Assembly: GCF_018619435.1 (NCBI RefSeq)
Contig: NZ_JAHFZF010000037.1
Span: 1-45,417 of the forward strand
Direction: 5' to 3'
DNA from: Rhodoferax sp. U11-2br
Lineage (GTDB): Bacteria > Pseudomonadota > Gammaproteobacteria > Burkholderiales > Burkholderiaceae_C
DNA: 45,417 bases
Within the stretch, counting starts at the first letter, position 1; every line of letters begins with the position of its first letter. Positions 17,125 through 24,705 of the stretch are shown here, piece after piece. Under the pieces are notes generated by a model. That model worked only from the letters and a program-made list of their open reading frames with translations. It did not search any database and was not told where the DNA came from. Made by a program: the position numbers and the translations under genes.

Positions 17125-17964
17125 ATGTGGTTGAAGACGATTTTGAAGGCTGCGGTATTTACCACCATTGCTTCAATGGTGCAGCCCGCGATCGCAGATG
17201 CGCTTTTCGACCAGACGCCTGACTCACCCGAGGGCTTTGGCTTCAAGTCCAGTTGGTTTGCTGTGAAAACCCAGGAACCAAAACGCGTGGCAGAGATACT
17301 CGGACTAGTGGATTTACAGCGAGCGAACTGGGCAAGCGGTATTGCCGCAGCGTACTCATTCAACAGTAAGCCGAATGGGAATAAGTATGTTTTCATTTCC
17401 CCGCCGGTAACAGGGTGGGTTTTAGTTGTCGGCTTAGCGCTCCCATATCCTGACAGGCGTTCGCAAGGGCGCAATGCAAACATCGACAGTCGTTTCAATG
17501 CAATGTTTGGTGCATTGGTTGCAAACTTTGATGAAGTGCAGTTTTTTGGCAGTTACCGAGTAGTTGGCTTTGAAGCCTGGGGCCGTGCAAATGGTGGACG
17601 GATTGAGAGGGAATTTTGCTACGCAGACGGTGAAGTTTACGCAAACGTGGGGCCACAAACGTCGGTAGAGAAACTGTTGAAATTTCCAAATCTATCGGGC
17701 ATGACGCCACAAGAGGCAACATCAGCGATTTTTTCTATGGCGAGTAAACGCGAGGCAGAGGAGCAGCGCTTAGTAGCTTTGGGTTTGACGTTCAAGGACG
17801 CAAAAAGAAAGACATCAAAACTTCAACGCGGACCTTTGCCATCGGAGGGTGACGCAATGGCAATCGCCGGTCATTGGAGCATTGACCCGACTCGTATAGA
17901 AGAATTGAAGCTTTCGCCCAGCGTTGGGTATGTCGCAGTTTTGCCAAGCCAAATACAACAGTAG
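17125..17964 (+). CDS. Exported hypothetical protein
   Basis: 279 residues. ATG with AGAGAGG upstream. Signal-peptide-like N-terminus (A-A-V-F-T-T-I-A-S-M-V, cleavage near A-I-A). The mature part has S-S-W-F-A-V-K-T, A-E-I-L-G-L, an A-N-W-A-S-G-I segment, then V-F-I-S-P-P-V-T-G-W-V-L-V-V-G-L-A-L-P. These segments give the impression of a conserved bacterial family of unknown function, but I cannot name it. Lies in the same direction as its neighbours in a run of four small plus-strand genes. Confidence 0.7.
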   Translation: MWLKTILKAAVFTTIASMVQPAIADALFDQTPDSPEGFGFKSSWFAVKTQEPKRVAEILGLVDLQRANWASGIAAAYSFNSKPNGNKYVFISPPVTGWVLVVGLALPYPDRRSQGRNANIDSRFNAMFGALVANFDEVQFFGSYRVVGFEAWGRANGGRIEREFCYADGEVYANVGPQTSVEKLLKFPNLSGMTPQEATSAIFSMASKREAEEQRLVALGLTFKDAKRKTSKLQRGPLPSEGDAMAIAGHWSIDPTRIEELKLSPSVGYVAVLPSQIQQ

Positions 17965-17994
17965 GTAGCAATACAACCCTCGCAGGGGATTGAC

Positions 17995-18294
17995 TTGCCA
18001 ATGACTGAAATGTCTACCAAAAATTATTTTTGTCATGTCTGTGGGGCACCCATGGGAAATTTTGCTCCTTGGGGAAAAGACGAGTTAAGTCCAACCTTTG
18101 ATATTTGTGATTGTTGCGGCGTTGAATTCGGATATGAAGACTACATCCTGTCTAGTCTCATCACATTCAGAGCCAACTGGCTTTCTGGCGGAGGGCTTTG
18201 GAGAAACCCAAATGCAAAACCGAAGGGCCTAACACTGGAGCGCCAATTGCAATGCGTGCCAAATATGCCCCCTGCAGGGGTGGGATCAGGTTGA
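17995..18294 (+). CDS. Small Cys-rich (zinc-ribbon-like) hypothetical protein
   Basis: About 97-99 residues. C-x-x-C (C-H-V-C-G) near the N-terminus and C-D-C-C-G near residue 40, followed by a V-E-F-G-Y-E-D segment, suggest a zinc-binding fold like small bacterial C-P-x-C-G proteins. The C-terminal W-L-S-G-G-G-L-W and Q-L segment also fits that type. TTG at 17995 has AGGGG about 6 bases upstream; the ATG at 18001 is the alternative. The last ~10 residues may come from read-through into flanking repeat DNA. Confidence 0.6.
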   Translation: MPMTEMSTKNYFCHVCGAPMGNFAPWGKDELSPTFDICDCCGVEFGYEDYILSSLITFRANWLSGGGLWRNPNAKPKGLTLERQLQCVPNMPPAGVGSG

Positions 18295-18501
18295 ACGATT
18301 GCAGCTGGTCGATACCAGATGCCCGCTTTCCGGTAGTGAATTTTGGGCTATTGACGCCCGCTTTGGACTCATTTTTGAATTTACATCAGCACAGTTGGAC
18401 GACCGGCTTCAGCCTTAAACTGAAATCGGTTGTGCAGCGGGAGCTGCCTTTCAGGTGCAATGTAAGCACTTTTATATGCTCTGGAAATCACGTTAGCAGT
18501 T

Positions 18502-19053
18502 ATGGATCTGGAATCACTCAAAGCGGTGTTGTCGAACAATGATGGTTCATTGCCGGACATCAATTTCAATTTTGGTGGTACGCGGGTTGTCGCGGACGCA
18601 TACGCGCTCGTACAACGCCACGCCACCTCCCTCACGTCCATCGGTTCTTACTATTGGTCCAAGACGAAGGAGAAGGAATGTCCAATCTCGTTCGGAGAAA
18701 ATCCCGCAGAGCTAGTTGTGAGCGGTGTAGCTGAACCATTCCATGTCGTGTTTGGTGGTCTAGTTTCTAAAACCGGTCACAAGATTCCCGATCTAGGTTT
18801 CTTTGTTCTTGGTGAGGACTTCGTGGCACTCGACTACAGAATGGGTCCGGAATGGTCTCTTGCCGCAATCGAGGGTTTGCTGTCGCTCATGGAGGAGATC
18901 GCTTCATTGGCGCCAGACACTTCCGTTGTTCATGAATCCAACGTCTTCGATCCCAACGGCAAAATTCTGATGCAAGCATTTTCGGAATGGAGAGCTGCTA
19001 ACAAACGCGTGCAGGCGACTTGCGAAACGCACGCGCCAGAAGCGTGGCGTTGA
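18502..19053 (+). CDS. Hypothetical protein, cassette-like, tail inside an attC-like site
   Basis: 183 residues; no recognised domain. Soluble, with I-N-F-N-F-G-G and F-H-V-V-F-G-G-L segments and L-G-F-F-V-L-G-E-D-F-V-A-L-D-Y, suggesting a beta-rich small protein of the kind often found among immunity or cassette proteins. The last ~15 residues (from N-K-R-V-Q-A-T) are encoded by a hairpin-forming sequence that ends with the stop codon inside a GTTGAAC core, as is typical when a cassette gene runs into its recombination site. Confidence 0.6.
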   Translation: MDLESLKAVLSNNDGSLPDINFNFGGTRVVADAYALVQRHATSLTSIGSYYWSKTKEKECPISFGENPAELVVSGVAEPFHVVFGGLVSKTGHKIPDLGFFVLGEDFVALDYRMGPEWSLAAIEGLLSLMEEIASLAPDTSVVHESNVFDPNGKILMQAFSEWRAANKRVQATCETHAPEAWR

Positions 19054-19055
19054 AC
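18997..19055 (+). other. Possible attC-like recombination site (weak)
   Basis: GCTAAC at 18997 and GTTGAAC ending at 19055 bracket a 7-bp inverted repeat CGCGTGC/GCACGCG. The preceding gene's stop codon (TGA) overlaps the right core. The left core does not fit the strict attC consensus, so this is only a candidate. Confidence 0.3.
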
Positions 19056-19333
19056 GTCTGCAGTCTGGAAATTCGGCTGTCGGCTTGCAGCCTTAAGGAG
19101 ACGAACACTGACTTGATCAGCTGCACTGGATTGCGCAGCAACGAAACAAGCGGAACGTCATTGCGTTAAAACGACAATTGACACATGTGCATGAGAGAAC
19201 AATTCCGTGTGCATAGGGGCTCGCGTTCTTGTCGATGTCGTTGGACAAGATCGCAAATCACATGCGTGACGCAAACCACCTGAAGCGAGCTGAACTATTG
19301 GCCACGGGTGTCAAATTGAACTGAAAGAAATTA

Positions 19334-19549
19334 ATGCCAAATTCTGCCGAAGAATGTCGTCAAGCCAGCATTCGATTGCTGGCCATGTCTCGAAAGTGGT
19401 GGGAGAGTCTGCGACCAGTAGATTGGGATGTTGGTCAGCACCTGGGTAACCCTACGGTAAACACGTCCAGTGGCGCGGAAACTGAGCTAGCCGAAGCCAT
19501 AGCCGGTGCAATTAAAGCTGGTGTGTTCCAAGTATTCGATGTGGATTAA
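19334..19549 (+). CDS. Small conserved hypothetical protein
   Basis: 71 residues. R-K-W-W-E-S-L-R-P-V-D-W, H-L-G-N-P-T-V-N, then A-E-T-E-L-A-E-A-I-A looks like a compact helical protein. The pattern resembles small hypothetical proteins seen in Comamonadaceae, but I cannot name a family. ATG is preceded by only a weak GAAAG. Followed by repeat A copy 2. Confidence 0.5.
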   Translation: MPNSAEECRQASIRLLAMSRKWWESLRPVDWDVGQHLGNPTVNTSSGAETELAEAIAGAIKAGVFQVFDVD

Positions 19550-19709
19550 AGTCCGTCGAATAATGACCATTTGTCTGCACAAATGAAGTCCTAAACCAGA
19601 GCCCAACAGATGCGGGTTTGATGAGTTTTGGAAATTGGAGACGATTTCCAAAATTCGTATAGACATCAACATTTTGTCTTGTTCAGCGGGACGATGGAGT
19701 GTGTGCTGC

Positions 19710-19854
19710 GGGCCAGTTGCTGCCGGTCGCGAATGACCGCTGTCCGGCAGCCAGATTGCTCTGTCAATTTGCCGCATCAGTAAGCCCCTTTCAGCACGGG
19801 CCATCTGGAGTGCCAACGGAGCACTGCTGGTTTTTCGCCATTCCTGGTGCAACA
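19710..19854. repeat. Dispersed repeat A, copy 2
   Basis: Matches 123-266 over its whole length. It ends 22 bases from the stop codon of the tyrosine recombinase, so it forms that gene's 3' flank. Contains GAATGACCGC near its start. The rest of the gap 19550-19876 shows no gene. Confidence 0.8.
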
Positions 19855-19876
19855 AATCAAAGAGAAAACTGGTCAG

Positions 19877-20500
19877 TCAGATGTCTGTCTGCTCGGCCAG
19901 CTCAAGTGCATCTTCGACTTCGATGCCCAGATAACGCACCGTGCTCTCAATTTTGGTGTGGCCCAGCAGCAGTTGCACTGCCCGAAGGTTTTTGGTTCGG
20001 CGATAAATGAGGGTCGCTTTGGTTCTGCGCATGGAATGGGTTCCATATTGGGCAGGATCTAAGCCGATCTCCTTAATCCAACCGTCCAAAATTCGGGCGT
20101 ACTGTCGCGTGCCCAGGTGTGGTGACTCATGAACACGGCTCGGAAACAGGTAGTCGTCCGCCTTCAGTGATGACTCTTTGATCCAGGTCTCAACCGCTTC
20201 ACGAGTAGGCTGTGTGATTTCAAACTGAACCGGCAATGATGTTTTTTGCTGCAAGACGATGGCGCGCGTTGAAACGCGATCACCATGACAGATGTCCTTG
20301 ACGCGCAATTTCACCAAATCGCAGGCCCTGAGTTTGCTATCAAGCCCCAGATCAAACAACGCAAGCTCTCGCGTCCGGTTATTGAGTTGTAGTCGAATCC
20401 TGATGGCCCAGATGTCCTTCAGCTTGAGAGGTGACTTTTGACCAATAATTTTTCCCTTGTTCCATGGAATCTTGGCAGGCGAAGCGGTTGCAGTGTCCAC
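19877..20500 (-). CDS. Solitary tyrosine recombinase, catalytic domain only
   Basis: 207 residues. GTG start at 20500 with AGGAG 6 bases upstream. All catalytic residues of the tyrosine-recombinase fold are visible: Arg I in S-K-L-R-A-C-D-L near 57, Lys in Q-Q-K-T near 85, H-S-M-R (HxxR) near 155, L-G-H-T-K near 182 and the Tyr nucleophile in T-V-R-Y-L-G near 191. It lacks the N-terminal core-binding domain of XerC/D or IntI, and also the extra IntI insertion, so it is not an integron integrase. N-terminal P-W-N-K-G-K segment is basic. Flanked by repeat A (3') and repeat B (5'), each of which also occurs alone elsewhere in the window. Confidence 0.88.
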   Translation of the reverse strand: MDTATASPAKIPWNKGKIIGQKSPLKLKDIWAIRIRLQLNNRTRELALFDLGLDSKLRACDLVKLRVKDICHGDRVSTRAIVLQQKTSLPVQFEITQPTREAVETWIKESSLKADDYLFPSRVHESPHLGTRQYARILDGWIKEIGLDPAQYGTHSMRRTKATLIYRRTKNLRAVQLLLGHTKIESTVRYLGIEVEDALELAEQTDI

Positions 20501-20587
20501 AATGAGCTCCTAAAAATTGAGGGGAGAACAACTGTGGACCGGTTGTGCGAATAGTCAATTCAATCCGGCCGTGGAATGCCGGACAAC

Positions 20588-20731
20588 TGACATTGGTCAT
20601 CGGCGTGTCGGTGCCCATAGGAGTCAGTGGGCAAAGTGAGGACCGGACGTTCGCGGGTTCGGCCGGACAAGCCAAAGCAGTCATTCAAACTTCAGGATCA
20701 AATTTTCCGATTGGCGGTCGGCAGTGCAGCG
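20588..20731. repeat. Dispersed repeat B, copy 2
   Basis: Matches 11895-12038 nearly base for base over 144 positions. It starts 87 bases upstream of the recombinase start codon. The rest of 20501-20807 holds no gene; it contains inverted-repeat-like pieces (CAGTCATAGC then ATGACCGTGGCTGG). Confidence 0.85.
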
Positions 20732-20807
20732 TTACCAGTCATAGCCTTTATGACCGTGGCTGGCTCCAGACGGGCTGATAGCAGTCATCCAAATAGTCAA
20801 TCGAGTG

Positions 20808-21425
20808 TTACTTGGGTTTGTCTTCTGTCTTGAGGTGACCGCTTGTGCCTTTGCTATTGACACAACTGGTATTCCACCTGTTCACAATCTCTCTGTCTTC
20901 GGAAAACATGGTGGCAGCATCATCCTGTGCACGTTTGCTTTCCAGGGTGTGATGAGGTGGCTCACCACTTTTGCGGTGCACCGCTACCAGCAGATTGGCC
21001 TCTTCGCCAATGTGTACCGGGTCTAGCGGCACTTGCTGCCATGCGCCATTGGTCCAGTTGTATTGGGTGTAGGGCAGTTTGGGATAACCTATTTGCTTCC
21101 AGTCTTCGCATATCTGAATGATTGCCAGCACATACCACTGCCCCTGTGGTGTCTTGTTCAGCACCATGGGGTTGAAGTGGGTGGACAAAGGTGCGGTGGG
21201 TGCACCTGCAAGTCCTGGCGGAAATGTGATGGTGGTGGCCTTGTGCTCAGTGCCGCCTGCATCGCCTACGCCACCGAAGGCTTCCAGGCCCTCAAGGGCT
21301 CGGGTGATGGTGACTTGCTGCCCGTCTTGCAACAAAACGTCTTCCGTCCACTTGAAATTGGACCTGGAGCAAGCGCTGAACGTGAGCACGGTAAAGAAAA
21401 TCGCAAATATTATCTTGGTGTCCAT
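20808..21425 (-). CDS. Predicted lipoprotein, unknown function
   Basis: 205 residues from ATG at 21425. Short signal peptide (I-I-F-A-I-F-F-T-V-L-T-F) with lipobox F-S-A-C, Cys near residue 18. The mature part has F-K-W-T-E-D-V-L-L-Q-D-G and a W-Y-V-L-A-I-I-Q-I-C stretch. No recognised enzyme motif. The basic Lys-rich tail continues to the stop. A single minus-strand gene beside the recombinase unit. Confidence 0.7.
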   Translation of the reverse strand: MDTKIIFAIFFTVLTFSACSRSNFKWTEDVLLQDGQQVTITRALEGLEAFGGVGDAGGTEHKATTITFPPGLAGAPTAPLSTHFNPMVLNKTPQGQWYVLAIIQICEDWKQIGYPKLPYTQYNWTNGAWQQVPLDPVHIGEEANLLVAVHRKSGEPPHHTLESKRAQDDAATMFSEDREIVNRWNTSCVNSKGTSGHLKTEDKPK

Positions 21426-21672
21426 CAGCAATTGGTAAAGATTTTGACACCGTTATTGGTGTGCGGGCAGTGGCGCCAGTAAGACTGCTATCGCGGCACA
21501 GTTGACTTTTTGAAATTATCGCCTGAGAGACTGCAATCAGCCTGTGGCTGACTATCGTTTTGCAGCGGTTGCGGGTATTCGCCAACGACAGCTTTCTGGC
21601 GGTTCAGTTGCTCAACTTGGGGGCGCGTTGGCTTTCTGTGTGTACGGACTTCCTTACGCAGTCCGAAAACCT

Positions 21673-22119
21673 CTACCAAAGTGAAAGGTACAAAAAGCCT
21701 GCGTTAGCAACGATGCAAACCAGGGTCACTACTGCGGCAAACACTCCTGCAAAGAATGAGTCCTTTGATTGCCACATTCCGCGTTTCAACCCAATGAAAA
21801 CTGTGCCGATTGCCGGACCGGGCAGGCACAGCACATAGAGGACCCAGCCGAGGGCATCCTTATTCCAGTTTGCGAACAGGACAAAGCACAGAGACAATGT
21901 TAAGGCGACCCCAGCATAAACCGCAGGACGTGGCCTGTAAAAGACGAGCAGGCCGAGTATCGCCAACTGTGAACCGAAGAAAAAGGCGAAATTTGGCACG
22001 AAGAATGCATCAAATGGAGCAAATGCCGCCGATGCAATGCCAACGATGCCTATTGCAGCTTGTGCCACAACTCGTTCGGTTATTCGGACTCTTTTGACTG
22101 ATTCGTCATGTGCTATCAA
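21673..22119 (-). CDS. Hypothetical integral membrane protein
   Basis: 148 residues with four likely transmembrane helices (about 20-40, 47-60, 67-83 and 90-108, with a further hydrophobic stretch near 125-145). Contains P-R-P-A-V-Y-A-G-V-A-L. No named family recognised. TTG start at 22119, with GAGGG about 9 bases upstream. Confidence 0.6.
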   Translation of the reverse strand: MIAHDESVKRVRITERVVAQAAIGIVGIASAAFAPFDAFFVPNFAFFFGSQLAILGLLVFYRPRPAVYAGVALTLSLCFVLFANWNKDALGWVLYVLCLPGPAIGTVFIGLKRGMWQSKDSFFAGVFAAVVTLVCIVANAGFLYLSLW

Positions 22120-22353
22120 ATGGGTAACCCTCTAGTATTGGTACAGTAGATGAAGCACCGTGGAAGGGTTCGCCAGGGCGAACTTCTATTCCACTTTGGG
22201 TGGGAAATTGTGAAAGGGCATCGCCTGACAGGCTTTCCATTACACACCAAAGTCCTCAATTGGGCAGGCAATTTTGAAGATGAATCACCCGCTTCCAGCC
22301 TTGAAGAGTCACAGGCCTGAAGGTTGACCAGTTTTCCGGGCGGCCGACTGTTG

Positions 22354-22480
22354 AAGGCTGATAGCGGGTGCTGTGGTTTGGCATCTGCCTGCTCCAGACC
22401 GGCCATTGGCTACCGGGGACCGACGTGCAGGTTTATGGTGAACACTTCTTCAAAGCGAGCACCCGCCATAGGCTGGAAGC
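22354..22480. repeat. Dispersed repeat C, copy 2
   Basis: Matches 14252-14379 over about 127 bases at roughly 88% by eye. It lies directly beyond the decayed distal end of the integron cassette array. The rest of 22120-22512 shows no gene. Confidence 0.85.
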
Positions 22481-22512
22481 TGACTTCCAAAACGCCAGAC
22501 TGCGGACGTTCA

Positions 22513-22579
22513 AAGTTTGATGTGAGGGGCCGCCGTAGCGGCGCAGTTTGCGGGTTCCCTCTCGACGGATTGGTTGGGC
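22513..22579 (-). other. Decayed attC site
   Basis: Reading the minus strand, GCCCAAC (22579-22573) directly follows the stop codon of the gene at 22580-23017. It is followed by a hairpin with GCGCCG/CGGCG and by CCCCTCACAT, as in many attC sites. The expected right core GTTRRRY is not recognisable (TTTGAAC stands in its place), so this end of the array looks eroded or cut. Confidence 0.5.
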
Positions 22580-23017
22580 CTAGACACCGATAATATTCTC
22601 GTAAAACCAGTTGTCAAAATCTCTATCTCTCTCGAAGACAATCTCAAGTAGCTTGCCATTCTGTAAAGCCCGGACGAGCATCCAGCACGCAGCTTCCTCA
22701 AGGTCAATTTCTATCGTGGGCCCTCTGTCATTCTGAAGGTGTTTGAGTGCGTTCCGGGCGAAATTTTCTTTGTCGATGTATTGGGTTCTGTCCAGTTTCT
22801 CGCCCATCAGCTCGTCGTGAAATCGCGCCATAGCCTCATAGGATTTTTCGACGGCTGGTGTGATGCCTTTCAGTTTTAACGCTCGACCAAAAATCTCTTC
22901 GGATGCTCCGGCCAGGGTGATGGCTGCGGAGAATTTCTTTTGATCAAGAAATAGATCGAGTGCGATATCGAGTTGTTCTTTCGCCAGATCAAGGCGGTAA
23001 TAAGTTTGCTCGCCCAT
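22580..23017 (-). CDS. Integron-cassette hypothetical protein (cassette 3)
   Basis: 145 residues, all-helical, with A-I-T-L-A-G-A-S-E-E-I-F-G and N-A-L-K-H-L segments; possibly HEPN-like, but no catalytic Rx4-6H motif is obvious. Its ATG lies 7 bases after the attC at 23025-23111 and its TAG stop touches the decayed attC, the tight packing typical of gene cassettes. Expression would depend on an upstream promoter outside the cassettes. Confidence 0.75.
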   Translation of the reverse strand: MGEQTYYRLDLAKEQLDIALDLFLDQKKFSAAITLAGASEEIFGRALKLKGITPAVEKSYEAMARFHDELMGEKLDRTQYIDKENFARNALKHLQNDRGPTIEIDLEEAACWMLVRALQNGKLLEIVFERDRDFDNWFYENIIGV

Positions 23018-23024
23018 CTGTTAG

Positions 23025-23111
23025 GCCCAACGTAGAGCTAACCGGCGCTGTGCGGTTTTTTCGCGCAGCGTCCAGAGAGCGAAGCGAACGGGGTTGAGCG
23101 CCGGGTTAGGT
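23025..23111 (-). other. Integron attC site
   Basis: Reading the minus strand: left core ACCTAAC (23111-23105), 5-base spacer, L'' GCTCAACC; then, after a variable centre, L' GGTTAGC, 5-base spacer and right core GTTGGGC (23031-23025). L'' has one extra base relative to L' (GCT-C-AACC against the complement GCTAACC), the extrahelical base that orients attC folding. It begins two bases after the stop of the gene at 23113-23532. Confidence 0.85.
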
Positions 23112-23112
23112 C

Positions 23113-23532
23113 TCATGGCAACTCCAATTGCAGTCTCGATGCTTCTGAATCAGGCATAAGCAAAAACTCTTTCCAAGCAATGACAACCCTCTGGAATTCT
23201 GCCAAGCTGAAGCGACCTTCCGCAGTTCCTATTTCGTCTTCGATCAAAATATCCACTTGCGCTTCATTTTGCCGAAATGTGACACAAGTGTCATTCAAGC
23301 CATAGCCTTCCTCCTGCGACTTTCCCGATGTCACGGCATCGATAAGTTCTAGAATTTCACTGCAGTCAGATGGTGTGTGCATCAACATGAAGAGCGCGGC
23401 ACACATATAGTGGTTGTATCTCTCAGCGCTGTTGCCATGGACTTCCGGCATTCGATACCAGACATCACCGACGATGGGACGTTTCCCGCCATACACACAC
23501 CTAAACTCGATGACCTTTGGATCAGCAGCCAT
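23113..23532 (-). CDS. Integron-cassette hypothetical protein (cassette 2)
   Basis: 139 residues, soluble, acidic. Contains V-I-E-F-R-C-V-Y near the start and V-D-I-L-I-E-D-E-I-G, then A-W-K-E-F-L-L near the end, reminiscent of small immunity-like proteins. No firm family. Lies between two attC sites with minimal spacing, so it is one complete cassette. Confidence 0.75.
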   Translation of the reverse strand: MAADPKVIEFRCVYGGKRPIVGDVWYRMPEVHGNSAERYNHYMCAALFMLMHTPSDCSEILELIDAVTSGKSQEEGYGLNDTCVTFRQNEAQVDILIEDEIGTAEGRFSLAEFQRVVIAWKEFLLMPDSEASRLQLELP

Positions 23533-23539
23533 AGAAGAG

Positions 23540-23635
23540 ACCTAACGTGCAGCTTGAGCCGACGCCGGAGCGCGCAGCGCGGAGGGAACCCCAAAGCGTA
23601 GCTTTTGGGCGGTCGGCTCCAAGCGTTTGTTAGGC
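23540..23635 (-). other. Integron attC site
   Basis: Reading the minus strand: left core GCCTAAC (23635-23629), L'' CTTGGAGCCGAC; after a ~50-base centre with an internal stem, L' GTCGGCTCAAG and right core GTTAGGT (23546-23540). L'' against L' shows a single unpaired G, as in canonical sites. The TAA stop of the upstream cassette gene overlaps the left core. Confidence 0.9.
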
Positions 23636-24124
23636 ATCACCTTGTCTGCCAACGGTAGCAATGTTTGCGACGCTGTTGGCGCGGGACAAATAAGTGATTA
23701 CTCCAACCCCAAGTCCGAGTGGCGCAGAGAGCCAATACCACAGGGCACGACCGACGGCTATCGGTGCCTGAATATCTATTGAGAAAGCGAGAAGCGATAG
23801 AGACGCCAAGTAGCAGAAAAGCGTTAATGCACTCCACGGACGACTTTTCTGCGTTGACCAGTGCATTGCCGCAGCGCCAGCAGGGACCCAGGATAGAAAG
23901 CTTACAGTATGAAGAAACGCACCTTCCGTCGAGTTTGGGTCAACAGGACCAGGCGACGGTGTATAGGGGACACCATAGACGGCTGCCCAGAAAAATGGAC
24001 GAAAGAGGAATATTGCAACCAGAAATACAGCGACTACAGCATAGTGAGTGATGAGACCGGCTACAACCCCGCGCAGATAAGTTCGTTTTTGGGGGTGTCT
24101 AAATCGCTTAAGAATGGGGCGCAT
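23630..24124 (-). CDS. Integron-cassette membrane protein (cassette 1)
   Basis: 164 residues with about four transmembrane helices (roughly 18-42, 70-90, 97-115 and 125-145) and a basic N-terminus. No family recognised. Its stop codon TAA lies inside the attC left core and its start is about 26 bases after a core GTTAGGC at 24156-24150, so it is the first cassette of the array in reading direction. Confidence 0.7.
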   Translation of the reverse strand: MRPILKRFRHPQKRTYLRGVVAGLITHYAVVAVFLVAIFLFRPFFWAAVYGVPYTPSPGPVDPNSTEGAFLHTVSFLSWVPAGAAAMHWSTQKSRPWSALTLFCYLASLSLLAFSIDIQAPIAVGRALWYWLSAPLGLGVGVITYLSRANSVANIATVGRQGDA

Positions 24125-24149
24125 AAGAGTTGGAGACGCGAATTGCGAT

Positions 24150-24156
24150 GCCTAAC
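24150..24156 (-). other. Cassette insertion core (GTTAGGC), upstream site not recognised
   Basis: On the minus strand CGTTAGGC precedes the first cassette gene. The DNA upstream, 24157-24261, does not fold like an attC and is not followed by an intI gene, so it could be a lost attC half or a relic of an attI platform. It contains AGCCGAAGTCAGTTTGAGGC, close to the sequence just before repeat C at 14237-14256. Confidence 0.5.
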
Positions 24157-24261
24157 GAATAATGTATGGAAAAGTTATCTGAATCTTACCAACTGAGCCA
24201 TGCCGCCGGATGACCGCTTCCGCTGCACAGCCGAAGTCAGTTTGAGGCTGATTGCTGTCAG

Positions 24262-24705
24262 CTAGCTAGTCAAAATTCCCGCTAGATTGCAGTCATTGAG
24301 AGCTAGCTTGCGCGGGCAGCCGCCGACAGCAAAAAATTCTGAGGTTGAGTGTCTGGCGTATTCGCCCCCATCAAGGCTAAAGACCCCCTTGTTGGGATCA
24401 GATCTAATGCGATAAATGTGACACACGTTGCGCACACCAGATTGAATTTGATCAACAAGACTTTCCTGAGCAAGTGCAAAAGGAAGCGCCGCCAGGTTTA
24501 CCTGGTCCCACCTGGAGTGGGAAGCCTCGTAAGAGGTGAGAGAAACTTGCATGTGAACGGCTACCTCAGGGTGGCCGTTTGTCTTTCTGCTTATCGTTTG
24601 GCTGTTGAGTGCTCGTTTCAACAGGGCATGGAATCCTATCGGCTTCTCGTCGAGCTCTCGCTTGGTCAGTGGGCGCTCTAAAACATAGGCACTTTTGACT
24701 CGCAA
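24262..24705 (-). CDS. Possible hypothetical protein (weak)
   Basis: 147-codon frame opening with TTG at 24705. It begins with a basic segment, L-T-K-R-E-L-D-E-K-P-I-G-F-H-A-L-L-K-R-A-L, which looks protein-like. Its last ~35 residues come from repeat-like non-coding DNA. A plus-strand frame covers the same region and cannot be excluded. No family recognised. Confidence 0.3.
   Translation of the reverse strand: MRVKSAYVLERPLTKRELDEKPIGFHALLKRALNSQTISRKTNGHPEVAVHMQVSLTSYEASHSRWDQVNLAALPFALAQESLVDQIQSGVRNVCHIYRIRSDPNKGVFSLDGGEYARHSTSEFFAVGGCPRKLALNDCNLAGILTS

Noticed and set aside
19877..20500. Recombinase as the integron integrase IntI for the cassette array
   Set aside because: It is only 207 residues, lacks the N-terminal core-binding domain and shows no IntI-specific insertion; it also lies about 2 kb beyond the decayed end of the array, not at its start.
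24184..24207. tRNA-like 5' sequence (acceptor plus CTCAGTTGGTAAGA) on the minus strand
   Set aside because: The D-stem does not close and no anticodon arm or T-arm follows; it is either a very short relic or chance.
24349..24681. Plus-strand frame of 110 codons
   Set aside because: It has no ribosome-binding site or recognisable motif, and overlaps a slightly more protein-like minus-strand frame.
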